Shown here: one piece after another, positions 1 through 11,345 of the stretch
Position numbering within the stretch: position 1 is the first letter of the stretch
Layout: every line of letters begins with the position of its first letter
Assembly (NCBI RefSeq): GCF_001640805.2
Contig: NC_066851.1
Coordinates: forward strand, 24,204,197-24,268,196
DNA from: Lates calcarifer
Taxonomy: Eukaryota > Chordata > Actinopteri > Centropomidae
DNA: 64,000 nucleotides
Reading direction: 5' to 3'
Translations under genes and position numbers: made by a program
The notes under the pieces: model-generated
What the model was told of the DNA's origin: nothing
What the model saw: only the letters and a program-made list of their open reading frames with translations
Database searches by the model: none

Positions 1-615
1 ACAGCAGCTCCTCGTGTTTGTGTTGTACTGAACGTTTGTAACATCCTGCACACGCACACTTGACACAGATATACACACATCGAGGATGTCGCACACACTG
101 TAAACACACACTCGCCTCACCTCAGACATTTTCCTGTTCCAGTGTTGAACAACAAGCTGCAGCAGAGAGACTGAGCCTCCTCTTCCTCCCTCCGTCACCG
201 AGTCTGTCAAACAATATTTACATCAGTGTGTTGTCATGGTGTGTGTTTTAGTGTGTGTGTGTGTGTGTGTGTTAGCTTTATAGCAGAAGATAGGATGAAA
301 AATGATAGGCAGTATATTTAAATTTGCATGAAATGCATTGAAGGATTTTTAATTTTCAGGCAACATAATCTGATGTTATCAACTGAATTTAATTCATTTT
401 TAAACAAATATAATAAAATTATGTAAAACATTTAAAAAAACATTTAAAAAAATAAATAAAATGAAAATAAAAGATAACTTTGCTTTTGGCTTTATTTTCC
501 CATGTTTGTGACTGTAAATGCTGACCAGAAACTATATATATATATATATATATAATATGCTATATAACACGCAGAACACAGCTCCTGTGAAGACCAAAGG
601 TCACTCAGTGGGCGG

Positions 616-616
<1 letters not shown>
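1..616. other. No gene seen
   Basis: AT-rich sequence with a (GT)11 tract at 251-272 and a (TA)n tract at 533-554. No open frame here looks like protein. Confidence 0.6.

Positions 617-674
<58 letters not shown>
617..674. repeat. (CA)29 microsatellite
   Basis: Uninterrupted CA dinucleotides. Confidence 0.95.
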
Positions 675-676
<2 letters not shown>

Positions 677-741
677 CATGTGACGGTGTGTTAATCCGTC
701 TCATGTCTGTGTTGTTTTTTTCTCAGCAGTTGAATCGGCCG

Positions 742-761
742 TGACCTCTGACCTTTGACCT
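742..761 (-). promoter_or_regulatory. Triple nuclear-receptor half-site (overlapping DR1 pair)
   Basis: Three perfect TGACCT half-sites (AGGTCA on the - strand) start at 742, 749 and 756, each separated by one base. DR1 is the known binding arrangement of PPAR/RXR, HNF4 and COUP-TF. No gene start is visible nearby. Confidence 0.5.
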
Positions 762-783
762 GGTTACACCGTTAAGACACCGG

Positions 784-1524
784 TGAGTAAACTCCTCCCT
801 CCTCCTCACCTGTCCAAACCCTGTCCCTCCTCCATCCTCTCCTTCCTCCCTCCCCTCTCCTCTTTTCCTCTCTCTTCCCTCTCCTCCTTTTCTTACTCCC
901 TTTCTTTTCATGTCTCCCTCTCTCTTTCTCTCTCTCCTTCCTCCCTGCCTTTTCCCTTTCATTCCTCCTGTTCCTCCTCCCTCTTTTCCTGCCTCCTGTT
1001 TTCTCTCTCCTCCTCCCAGACTCCCCTCCTCTCCCTTTTTTCTTCCCCCATTGCTCTTACCTTCCCTTTCACTCCTCCTTCCAGTCTTCCTCCCTCTGTC
1101 CTGCCCCCCTTTTCTCCCCTCTCCCCTCCCCCTTACTCTTAGCCCTCCCCTATCATGCCTCCATCCCTCTTCCTTTTCATTCCTCCTACCATTCTTCTCC
1201 CTCTTTTCTTTTTTCTCCCTTTCCTCCCATGTTTCCTCTCCCTCTCCCTCCTTTCCTTACATTCCTCCTTCTTCTCTCCCTCTTCTTTTCTCACTCCCTT
1301 TCTCCCTTTCTCTCTCTCTCTCTCTCATTTTCCTCCCCCATCACTCTGTCCTCCTCCCCTCCCTCCCTCTTACCCCTTTCACTCCTCCTTCCAGTCTTCC
1401 TCCCCTACCTCCCCCTCCTCCCTGCCTTTTTCCTCTCATTCCTCCATCCTTGCTCTTTTTCTTCTTTTCTTTCCTCCCGTGTTTCTCCTTACCTCCCCCC
1501 TCCCCCCCCGGCTGTCTCTCCCGC
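784..1524. repeat. Long polypyrimidine tract (C/T-rich on + strand)
   Basis: About 740 bases almost wholly C and T, built from degenerate TCCTCC/TCTCTC words. A longer unit containing CACTCCTCCTTCCAGTCTTC recurs near 1070 and 1380, pointing to old tandem duplication. The long open frames in it are compositional artefacts (Pro/Ser/Leu/Phe only). Confidence 0.9.
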
Positions 1525-1599
1525 AGCGTTGCGTGCTAGCTGCTCTCCTCTCCGTCCGGCTCGCTGCTCTGACGTTAACACGCTGTGACATGTTACACT

Positions 1600-2950
1600 G
1601 AAACTACTTTATGGAATCAATATTAAATTCACAGCCTGTGACACTGAGGGCTAAACACACTGAGAGTGTGTGTGTGTGTGTCTGAAGCTGGGTCACGGGT
1701 CATTCACGTGTGTGTCTGTGAGAGTAAAGAGTGTGTGTGTTTGTGTGTAAAGAAAATGTCTGCATGGTCCTGGGTGTGTTTTGTATACTTCTGAGGACCA
1801 GCCTGTTTTTATTTAGTCTCAGTACAGAGCTGTCGTGTTTTATGATTTTATCCTGATGATTTGAGCGTTTATTAATCAGTTTTGTGTTTTTGTTAAATTG
1901 TAATTATCAAACAAATAATGTAGTTGGTGTTTGTTATTTTTAAAGTGACATTACGTAACTTTTTTACTAGTAAACGTAGAATAAAGACGCCATCGTAGTT
2001 TTGATTTGTTCCCCACGTGAGCCTCGTTTTCTGCCCCTCAATGTGAATTATCGCAGAAAAACGAAGCCTCGATTCACGGTGCAAAGCACCTAAACACCTA
2101 AACAGCTGAGAGAAGCAACCATCGATAGCTGCTCCCAGGTAGAGGAAACCTGGAGGAAAAAGAGTCGCTGTTGGTGGTGAAGAAGGAGAGTGTGCAGCGG
2201 ATCAGTCAGTAACTAAACCTGCTGCTTATTAATACACCCAGGTGAGATCAGGGTTTCTGGTTCAAACTGGGATTCTTATGGTTGTTTCAGGCTGACAGCA
2301 GGCGGCCATATTGCTAACGCTAACGCTAGCAGGCAGAAACAAACAGAGGATGTTTCCTAGTGGTGACCTTTCTAAAATGAGCAGAGGTGAACCTCGCTGT
2401 ATTCTTCTTTTATGCCGTCATTACTCCGACTCAGAAACACTTGGATATGCGTTTAAATGACTGGACCAAATTAAATGTGGTGGATGAACGGAAAAAACAC
2501 AAAATGAGGACATTAAGTTAAACAGTCATATCTTTCTTTTTTCTATCACTTCACAAAACTACTTTACACTTTTTTCAGTCTTGTTATCATTTTAGAACAT
2601 TTAATCAACTCTCAGCTTTGGACTTACTGTTCTACTGTTATACCACTGTATTCTACTGTTATACTGTTATTGATTTTCTGTGACTGTGTCAAGATGTGGT
2701 TGTGTTTCTACTGTTTTATTAGCACTAATATCTGTAAAATATTTTAACTTTTTAAAAGCTTTAACCAAGAATTCTTTATGGTTTTAACGAGGATTCAAGT
2801 TTGTGTTCGGGGTTATAATCAGGATTACACATCAAGTCTCAAGAATCAGTCGAACGAGTTTAAGTTTAATGTAAATATGACGTTAAGTGTTTGAGTGAAG
2901 GTCCTCACAAGTGTAGTAGTAAAAGTGTGTGTGTGCGTTTGTAGACCTGG
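1600..2950. other. Intergenic, no gene seen
   Basis: Short TG runs near 1664 and 1730, then unremarkable sequence. The part at about 1990-2340 is richer in GC and could be an old transposon, but I cannot name it. Confidence 0.55.
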
Positions 2951-2954
2951 CTGT

Positions 2955-2988
2955 TCATTCATTCATTCATATGTGTGTGTGTGTGTGT

Positions 2989-3030
<42 letters not shown>

Positions 3031-3145
3031 AAAGTGAGAGTGGTGGGGTGGTGTGTGGGTGGGGGGAGGAGAGAGAGAGAGGAGGGGAGAGGAGGTAAGG
3101 AGAGGGTGTGTAAGAAGAATGTGATGTGTGGTGGTGTGTGGTGAG

Positions 3146-3177
<32 letters not shown>

Positions 3178-3236
3178 TATAAAGTGAGAGTGTGTTTGTG
3201 TAAAGAAAGAATGTGATTGTGTGTGTGTGTGTGTGG
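2955..3236. repeat. Compound ATTC/TG/GA microsatellite cluster
   Basis: (ATTC)n, (TG)n at 2972-2989, (GA)n at 2991-3027, GGGGAGGA-rich sequence, another GA run near 3147-3178 and TG near 3216-3234. The motif AGAGTATAAAGTGAGAGTG occurs twice (near 3025 and 3175), so part of the cluster was duplicated. Confidence 0.85.
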
Positions 3237-3275
3237 ATATGGATGTTCATTCAAGTGTGTGAGAGAGCGAGAAGC

Positions 3276-3278
<3 letters not shown>

Positions 3279-3327
<49 letters not shown>
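3279..3327. repeat. (GT)n microsatellite
   Basis: About 24 uninterrupted GT units. Confidence 0.95.
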
Positions 3328-3328
<1 letters not shown>

Positions 3329-3429
3329 TGTCCTGGGGGTGAATTAGAGCAGAGGCAGTCATGTTTGATAGCAAGGTCTCGACATCGATGAAAACACTCT
3401 AAAACGGCACGCAAACTCTGAGAGGAGGA

Positions 3430-3560
3430 AAAAAAACACACAGCCGGGGGAGGAGGGGGAGGAGGGGGAGGAAGGTTGAAGGAAAGGAGAAGTGAGGAAA
3501 GGAAAGAGAGGAGGGATGATGGAGGGAGCTGATGGAGACAGAGGAGGAATAAAGAGGGGG
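3430..3560. repeat. Polypurine tract (G/A-rich on + strand)
   Basis: GGGGGAGGAGGGGGAGGA-type purine run, strand composition opposite to that of the tract at 784-1524. Confidence 0.8.
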
Positions 3561-4104
3561 TGCGAGGTTGAAACTGAGGTAAAACAGTGAAGTACTCAGA
3601 TCAAGTAAAAGTACTACAGAGTAGAAATACTGCATCCTGATTTTTACTTGAGAAAAAGTACCAGCATCAAATTATACTTCATGTACCAAAAGTAAAACTA
3701 CTCATTATACTACTCAGTAAAGCGTCATCTCAAACATGTTGTTTGTTTGTTGAACTGAAACATGAAGTCCAGGATCAATTAAACAGGTCCAATCAATAAC
3801 AGATAATAATATTCATTCTGTTACATTAACTCACTCAGGCTCTGCAGCATTTTCTTTTTCTGCTGCTGGTAAATTAGCATTAAAACATGAATTAAATATT
3901 CATTATGACACAATTAATAAATCACTATTTCAGCTTCTTTTTTTTTAAATCATCATGAATATTGATGCTTCATCAGTCAGGTCAGTTCTGATGAGTGTCC
4001 ACCGTATATACTGTGTATGTGCTCGCAGCCTGTTTGTGTATCATGTGATGTATAATTCATACCAGACTTCCTGCTGGAAACAACCAATAAAAAGACAACT
4101 AAGA

Positions 4105-4660
4105 TGTGACCTTGAGAGATGAGCAGAGGAAATGACTTCAGTTAATCAGTTACAATTTTTAATAAATGAAGAAAAACAAAGTTTGATGCCACCAGGTGCT
4201 AACATTAGCCAGCTAACTAACGTTAGCACCAGTTAGCACCTGCTGGTATAAACAGGTACCTCTGATATAAGCTCTGGGTTTTACAGGGTCTTTCTTGCTA
4301 TGATCCACATCTTTCTGTTTCAGTTGTCTGTTCTTTTCTGTGCTGCCCAAAAATAGCAAAAATAGCTAGTTAAGGTAATCTGTTTTCACCTTAGCTGGGC
4401 AAAGGTAGCTAGCTAATTTCCAGCTTTATTCACCATAGCTGGGCAGCACAGACTGACAACTGATAAATTAAGATATGGACTCATAGCAAGGAGCACCCTG
4501 TAAACCCAGAGCTTATATCAGGGGTACCTGCTTTTATTAGCGTGTGCTAACGTTAGCTGGGTTAGCAGGCTAACATTAGCCCCTGATGGTGTCATACTTT
4601 CTTCATTTGTTTCATAAACTGTAACTTATCAACTGCAGTCATTTCCTCTTTCTGGTCACA
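4105..4660. mobile_element. Near-palindromic foldback/MITE-like element, 556 bp
   Basis: Almost the whole segment is an imperfect inverted repeat, from TGTGACC at the left end to GGTCACA at the right. Matching arm words include GAGGAAATGACT / AGTCATTTCCTC, GCTAACATTAGCC / GGCTAATGTTAGC, ATATAAGCTCTGGG / CCCAGAGCTTATAT and GCTGCCCA / TGGGCAGC. No coding capacity. A rearranged relative lies at 6326-6775. Confidence 0.75.
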
Positions 4661-5491
4661 AAGAAAGTGGTAGAATAACAACTGAAAAGGTTTTTTGGAC
4701 TCTTGAAAGTACTGACTCAGAGAAGTTGGACCTAGAAACAGTGTTTTTGTCGACCGTGACGTTACGACTCAATAAATGGACTGGTTGTAATATAAGTCCC
4801 TAGTTTTTGTATAAAATGTTAAATCTTTATTGTGGTTTTGCGTTTTGGGCACCTGAAAACAGCAACTTTTGAAACTTGGTTCCAGTACTCTGATCACTTT
4901 GTTGAAATTAGTAACATAACACAAGTCAAGTAATCATCAGTCAGTTAGGTTTTCAATCAAGTTAATCCATTACAGTTACAACCAAACCAAAACGAATCAT
5001 CGTCACTGCGCAGGTGTAGCTCAGTTAGCGCAACAGCTGAGATATTAGGTTACGAAAATATTCACATTATTTTAAATTTGTGAGTGAAAAGAGAAGAACA
5101 TCACAGTGAAATGTGACCTGTGTTCTGCTGATAAGCTAAACAAGCAGCTCCACAACACTGGTAGGTTTGTTGAGGAGAAGTAACGTCGCTGCTGCAGCTC
5201 CGAAACAGCAACGGACATTTTTTAGTTCTGCACTCACAGAGGTTTCCATTTTTGGTAACACAAAAGTACTCTTAACAAGTTACTCTCAGTCAGTAACTAG
5301 TGTAACGGTAATTATCAGTAATTTAAAAAACACTGGTTGTTTTCAGTCCATCTGTAGTGAGTCTGTCACAGTTTATCAGCTTTAAAAGTGTTGGGTTAGT
5401 GTGTGTCTGTGTGTTTGTTGGTTCCACACAAACTTCAGAAACTCCCACAGGAACCGCTGATGTTCAGAGTGTGAAGCAACTGGTTCAAACA

Positions 5492-5494
5492 GCA

Positions 5495-5522
<28 letters not shown>
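5492..5522. repeat. (AC)n microsatellite
   Basis: Uninterrupted AC run. A (CAA)n trinucleotide tract follows at 5620-5647. Confidence 0.9.
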
Positions 5523-5526
<4 letters not shown>

Positions 5527-6278
5527 GTGTGACCACAGCAGTGTGTGTTCTTGTGTGTTGTGTGTGTGTTTCTGCCTCAGTGAGCTGCAGCTGAAGGCTG
5601 ATGTTTGCACCGAAAGGCTGACAACAACAACAACAACAACAACAACACTGTAAGGAACACACTCACAGTGTAGTGCTGTGTTTTGATCGTCTGTATATTC
5701 ACTTCAGGCTTAGTTCAGGTCAGAACTCCAGGTATATTAACTTGTATGTAACCATAGCAACAGCAGTGACGTGTCAGGATGTTTTAGCCGTTAACTGACG
5801 ACAAACAGGCGTCAACATAATGGAGGACCATCAGTAACTCAGGACAGGATGATCCTGTTAGTTTTCTTTGAGCTTGAATTCCCTCCATCTGTCCTGCCAG
5901 AGTTATTTTCACTGAGCGCAGCAGAGACGTTACGAGAGACGTTCAGGAACTTCTGCGGTGCATCCAAACTGTATTCAAACATCAGACATAATCTGTCGTG
6001 TTTGTTCACGTGCTCAGGTGGGAAGAGCTGATGGCGTCACGGCACTAAAACAGGTTGGTGTCTTAAAAGAAGTTTGGCCCGTGGAAAAGAAGTATTTTAA
6101 TCTTATTTTGGGGCAAAGTCACCAAACTTTTGAAGTGTTTTTTCAGATTTTCCTGGTGGTTTTTCCACTTGTTAAGTCTGATTTCATAAAAGACAAGAAT
6201 AAATCCTGTTTCCTGGTCTCTCCTGTTTTCTAGATGCTGCAGTGCAGTGTCCCATGTTCTTTAAATAGATCTTTTTAA

Positions 6279-6326
6279 ATGAATAAGATAATCCTTTATT
6301 AGTTCCACAGTGGGGAAATTTACAAT
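6279..6326 (-). mobile_element. LINE 3' tail fragment
   Basis: On the - strand this reads CCCCACTGTGGAACTAATAAAGGATTATC, a 3' end shared by many fish LINE copies. It is only the tail of a strongly 5'-truncated insertion. Confidence 0.55.
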
Positions 6327-6775
6327 ATGTAAAAGGAAAAACCAAGTTTGATGCTAGTGGGTGCTAACATTAGCAGCTAACTTGCTAATATTAGCACTGG
6401 TGGGCACCCACTGGTAAGCGTGAATACCCCTGATATAAGGAATGTTTATAGACAATACGGAAACAACCGAAACATAAAGATGTGGACTTATAGCAAGAAA
6501 AACTTTGCAAAAAACTTTCCCTTAGCTTGTTTCAGGGGTATCCACTTTTACTAGCAGGTGCTAACATTAGCTAGGTTAGTTAGCTAACATTAGTGCCTGC
6601 TGGTATTTCCTCATTCATGTTTCTTGCTATGAGCCCACGTCTTCATGTTTCGATTGTTAGTTTTTCTGTACTCCCCAGCTAAGTGAATAAAGCTGGTGTT
6701 ACCTAGCTATTTTTGCTATTTTTGGGCAGCACATAGCTAACATTAGCACCCCACTGGCATTGTAACTTGTCAAGT
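6326..6775. mobile_element. Rearranged copy of the foldback element family
   Basis: Shares GTGCTAACATTAGC, CCCCTGATATAAG, TCTTGCTATGAGCCCACGTC, TTTTTGGGCAGCAC and other words with 4105-4660, again in inverted pairs, but is more diverged and internally shuffled. Confidence 0.6.
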
Positions 6776-6884
6776 TGCAAGTCATCAAAGTCTGTCCACT
6801 AAAGTGCTTGTTTGTGCCACTGACTCAGATTGTTATTATAATTATCTGACAAAATTATAGATACGATCAGAGACAGCTTTTTAT

Positions 6885-7205
6885 TAACCAGAAATATTAC
6901 TTTTTATCTCAGCCAGACTCCATTGGCAAAAACAGTAATTTAAGCAAGCGGAACACCGGAGCTGCTGGAATACCACTGCCTCCATCTGTTAGTGTGTTTG
7001 TGTTATTGTGTTGTACTTTTAATTAAGTAAAGTATCTGATTACTTCTTCCACAACTGAAAGTCAAACACAAACGGACAAACAGATGGAGGCAGTGGTATT
7101 CCAGCAGCTCCTGTGCTCTGCTCGATTAAATTCCTGTTTTTGTCAGTGGAGTCTGGTACTGATTGCCAGGTGCACTGTTCTTGATGAATAACAGGTTCCA
7201 AAATA
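6885..7205. mobile_element. Hairpin MITE, copy 1
   Basis: Arms GGAGCTGCTGGAATACCACT and its complement flank a short centre; outer sequence matches the TTAACCAGAAACATC / CCAGACTCCATTG ends of the copies at 14.3, 26.0 and 26.3 kb. Non-coding. Confidence 0.7.
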
Positions 7206-7290
7206 CCAGAGTGCCTCCATCTGCTCGCCTTCTTCCCATAATGCATCCTGGTCCCTTCTCCTCCCCAGGTAAACCACCTCACTTAGAAAA
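7205..7290 (+). mobile_element. DNA-transposon-derived fragment
   Basis: The segment with CTTCTTCCCATAATGCATCC and TCCCCAGGTAAACCACC resembles a dispersed fish element I know from memory. The fragment at 13035-13310 looks like another part of the same family. Class not certain. Confidence 0.35.
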
Positions 7291-7464
7291 CACCAATCAT
7301 AAATAAACAACGTTTGAGACTTGAGGTTGTGCAGTGCATCATGGGATGACTTGTGATGTCATCGATGTGCAAAAAGGGAGGAAGGAGGAGGTTTGAGAGT
7401 CCTGTTATTCTCAACATCGACCGTGGCTGGTAAAATACAGAAATTTTGGGATTTGGCAGCTGCT

Positions 7465-7894
7465 ACACACACACACACACAATGATGCACACAGACACAC
7501 ACACACACAGAAGGAGACAGCAGCCATTGAAACCTTGACATTGTGGCACCAAAAGAGACTAAATGTTTTTTCTGTCCTGCTGAGACATTATTCCATTTAT
7601 ACCACTGACACACACACACACACACACACACACAGTCATTAATGACACAGAGGTCTGAGCTGAGAGCTGAAGAGTGACAGACAGCTCGTTAAGATCGTCA
7701 TCATGCTGAGGCCTGGACCTTGTTAGTGCAACACACACACACACACACACACTAACAAAACACACTCACACTTACAAAAACACACTCTGAGTGTTTTTTC
7801 AGACATGCTGGGTTGAGGCCCTGGGCTTTGTTACTCAGACTGAATAGAGGACCCTGAGAGGCCTGAGTGTGTGTGTGTGTGTGTGTGTGTGTGT
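7465..7894. repeat. Cluster of CA/TG microsatellites
   Basis: CA runs at about 7465-7482, 7496-7510, 7610-7635 and 7731-7753, and a TG run at 7868-7894, in otherwise ordinary sequence. Confidence 0.9.
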
Positions 7895-7899
7895 TAATT

Positions 7900-9130
7900 C
7901 TGAAAACCTGAAAACGTTCGTTGTTGGGTCACAGTCCGATTTCAAGAGACAAAAAAAAGTGAATTTGATTCTAAATGAACCAAAAACAAGAAGAAATAAA
8001 GTTTAGCTTTCATCACATATTTTAATATAAACACAGTTTAATTATTTAATTTTAAATACATGTATTTGATTCTTTTTGTGTGATTGAAGTTGTAGGTTTT
8101 AATTTTGGGAGTCGACGTTTTACGGTTAAAAAAAGCGCACAGGTGAAAATGTTTTATGAGCTGATTCTGGTATTTTCAGACTTTATATTTTTAATTTGAC
8201 TAAGTTTCAGACAAAATAAGTAAATAAAATAAATTTTAAATTTACAGGGAAAAAACTGTTAATTAGAAATAGTCAGCAGATTTAAATTTGGTCTGACTAT
8301 GTATTTTATGATTGTAAAAATCATTTATGATCTAATAATATTTGTAGTATTCATATTTTTTTATTTATTCATATTAATTTGTTGTGAGGTGTGTTTAATG
8401 TGTTTAATGTTGTTATTTGTTCCCTGCTCTAATGAGACAATTAAGTTCTGTTTTAGCCCTTATTTTATTTTAGTTTTTTTTTAAATAATTTTAGATTATA
8501 TGTTATTGTATATTCACTTTATTTTTCTCCACTTTTATTTAATTTGCTCATGTTTTTTTGTTTTATTCTTTATTTACTCCTCTCTTTGTTTGATTATTAA
8601 TACAGTAATATTTTCACAGTCCTGCAGGAGGAATGTTTTCACATTTTTAGAAAAAATATCCTGCCCATTATCTGTAGCAAGATTTATCTTTAAAATTAAA
8701 TAAATAAATTAAGTGACGTTTTAGTGAAAGAATTCTGCATTAAAAAAATAAAAAAACTGAAATGACTCAGTGAATAAATCTGTCGTCTGAAGCTGCGACG
8801 TGAAGAAATGAAGGACGTGTCCAGTGTTTTCAGGACTCTGAGCTTCAAGCTTTTCATAAAGTAAAATAAAGTAGAAATTCATAAATGACGCCATTCACAG
8901 TGTTAAATTAATACATTATGAAATTCATCAGTTTGGATTTTGAGTTTGAGATCAGAAACAGCTCACTGCTGCTCATAAAACTGATCGATCTCAGTGATCG
9001 ACAAATCAAATCATTAGTTAAAGGTTTTTTTTTCTTTGTAAATGAGTTAAATGATTAATTGGTTATCAGAAGTAATTTTCAGTCAATTTATGAATTAATC
9101 AGCTGTGTCTGAGTTCACAGATACACAATC
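7900..9130. other. AT-rich intergenic DNA, no gene seen
   Basis: Very AT-rich, with many TTTAT and AAATAAA words. Open frames here are short and Phe/Ile/Leu-rich from composition only. Confidence 0.6.
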
Positions 9131-9133
9131 TGA

Positions 9134-9134
<1 letters not shown>

Positions 9135-9167
<33 letters not shown>
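9135..9167. repeat. (CA)n microsatellite
   Basis: Uninterrupted CA run. Confidence 0.93.
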
Positions 9168-9170
<3 letters not shown>

Positions 9171-9301
9171 CAGTGTACACAAAGGGCCTCTCTCTCTCCC
9201 TCTTTAATTGGATTGAGACATCAGGAGGTGTCAATCAAACGTCTTTACAAACCGACAATCTCTTCAAAAAGCCATTATGTACACCAACGGACCCCGGGGG
9301 C

Positions 9302-9302
<1 letters not shown>

Positions 9303-9345
<43 letters not shown>
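9303..9345. repeat. (CA)n microsatellite
   Basis: Uninterrupted CA run. The ~130 bases between this and the previous tract (AATTGGATTGAGACATCAGG on) look unlike the neutral surroundings. Confidence 0.93.
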
Positions 9346-9347
<2 letters not shown>

Positions 9348-9438
9348 TGGTGAGAAAGGAAGGTAATAATTAGTTGTTGGTGGTTTGATGGGTGCTCCTG
9401 ACACCTCAAGGCCACAAGAAAATGTTCTCACAACTCAG

Positions 9439-9440
<2 letters not shown>

Positions 9441-9474
<34 letters not shown>

Positions 9475-9612
9475 CTGTCCCGTCTCACTATCCAGAAGTC
9501 TCCTCTCTGGCCTCGAGTCAACAGAAAGAAAGAACAGTTGGTTTCCTGCTCTGTCGGGGAATTGAACCTGTAACCCTAAACAGCTGTGTGTGTGTGTGTG
9601 TGTGTGTGTGTG
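9441..9612. repeat. Two (TG)n microsatellites
   Basis: TG runs at 9441-9471 and 9584-9612. Confidence 0.92.
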
Positions 9613-9649
9613 GCAGATGTAGCGTCCAGTAAATGATCAGCACTGTTTA

Positions 9650-10976
9650 CAACATCAGACGGTTTTTAATTTGCGGAAGGAAGGATGGAAACGACTTCAT
9701 CCATCTTAAGTGGGAGTGTTTATCTGCTTCCTGACGTGATGCGCTTGATGTGACCCGTTAGAATTGTAGGCTGCAGTCTCTATAAGTGCATCACACCAGT
9801 TGAACAGTAAGCTAAGCTAATGCTAATACAGTTACAGTGAAAATCATGGATGATAGCGAGCAGAGCCGTCCTGACAGCGTGTGGAAGTATTCTGGGTTCT
9901 ACACTGTGGATCGCAAAGATAAAACTTTGTCGACTCTTCAGTGACAACAAATCTGCTGACTTACCTGCTAGCTTACCGTCCCACTGAGCCGGCAGAGGCA
10001 GCACAGATGACGCGAAAACCTTACCTGATTTCAAGGTGACTGCTGTCCCCCGTCGCAGTCGTTGCTATTGTGCAGCGATTCACTGCTCCCAGTGCTCCTG
10101 CTACGCTCACTGTGTCAAAATGGCGACCCGACAGCTTGAACTTCAATTTGAGGAATTAAAAAAGTTGCAGGGTTGTCACAGTTGCATCTGCACCTGTGTG
10201 ATAACTTTGGTTGATGCTGGACAGTTTTCACCATCTGTTTTCCAAAGAGTGGAAATCAAGCACAATTTAAATGATAGTAAAGTTTGAGATGGTAATCCTA
10301 ACCTCCTGAACCATGAACACTGAAGAGATCAAGCTGAGCTAACGTTAGCAGGAGCGCAGCTAATGGCCTGTAGCTCCTCAATGATCTCCTCTGTCTGTTG
10401 AGGAGCTCCAGACAAGCAAAGATTTTGTCTCACCCAGCTGGATATTGTACGCACTTGTGTAAAACTCTGCAGTGTACAGACAGTGGAGAGCGTTCATCCA
10501 AGCAAACAGTCTGAGTCTGATACTGAGACATAACATTTCAGTCCAGGCCGTTTCCTTAACAGCCAGGAGCAACGCTTAGCGTGTTGAATCCAAACATGCC
10601 GCCTTAAATCACACATCAGCGCCGCTGGAACAACATGTGACACAAACTATCAGCTGCAGACGTGTTTCCCCAACAGACTGTCAGAAGACATCATCTGCTC
10701 TCCAACACTGCACCGCAACAACGCAAGGCAACGAGACGCCGCCAATGTTGAGAGTTCAATTCCCTCTGTAGCTCTGTGTTAAGAGGAAAAGGATTTTGTG
10801 GCGTCATTACAGCCTGGTATCACCAAGTGCTGCATGAATGACAAATGTCTTGATGTTTGAAGCCTCAATCCAATCTCCAGAAGTAAGAAGCTAATGTTAG
10901 GCTATAAACCAACTACACCACGGTCACATGACGTCAACGTCTCCACCACTAAGCTTCCAACTGGTCATTTCATTTA
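9650..10976. other. Intergenic, no gene seen
   Basis: Mixed-composition sequence with no convincing exon. The part at 9770-10160 is richer in GC and may be an old non-coding transposon, but no terminal repeats could be fixed. Confidence 0.5.
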
Positions 10977-10977
10977 G

Positions 10978-11345
10978 CTCTGAGCTCTTCTACAAAAGCC
11001 TTTCTTCTTAGAAAGTTAGTGAGAGTTTGAAAGAGCGTGAGTAGAAACACAACGAGGCTGTAAAGGTGGACTGGTGAGTAGATGGGTTTTCATGTTAACG
11101 TCCCCGACAACCTCTGTAGTCTCATTTAGACACTCGTTAGCAACCGCCTTTTTTAAGACACGTAAAAGCTTCAAACATCAGGAGTGGGGGATTTACTGAC
11201 CCATTTTATGTCCGAGAATAAAACCTGAAAATGTCTTGAGCTTGTGTTAAAACCACAGACCTTATTTCAGACATTTAATCAGAAACACACTGACTGTGGG
11301 ACGAGGGAACAGGAAGTGCTAACATGCTAACTTACTTCCTGGTTT
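10978..11345 (+). repeat. Unnamed dispersed repeat, copy 1 (~368 bp)
   Basis: Near-identical to 24758-25133 (same strand) and to 15981-16325 (opposite strand). Runs from CTCTGAGCTCTTCTACAAAA to GCTAACTTACTTCCTGGTTT. No terminal inverted repeat, poly(A) tail or coding frame is evident, so its class is unknown. The low divergence between copies suggests recent spread. Confidence 0.85.

Noticed and set aside
725..782. Exon-like segment with TTTTTTCTCAG acceptor and ACACCG|GTGAGT donor
   Set aside because: All three frames have a stop inside 58 bases. It could be a UTR exon, but nothing supports it. The triple half-site inside is reported separately.
910..1539. 209-codon Pro/Ser/Leu/Phe open frame
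   Set aside because: Falls entirely in the polypyrimidine tract, where purine-containing stop codons cannot easily occur; sequence is pure composition.
5010..5045. tRNA-like A box (GGTGTAGCTCAGTTAGCGC)
   Set aside because: No B box (GGTTCGANNCC) or acceptor-stem pairing follows at the right distance, so neither a tRNA nor a clear SINE head.
7040..7282. 80-codon - strand open frame
   Set aside because: Runs across the hairpin MITE arm and a transposon fragment.
10036..10287. 83-codon open frame with a Cys-rich start
   Set aside because: No domain, no splice support and no similarity I can recognise; the setting looks like non-coding repeat.
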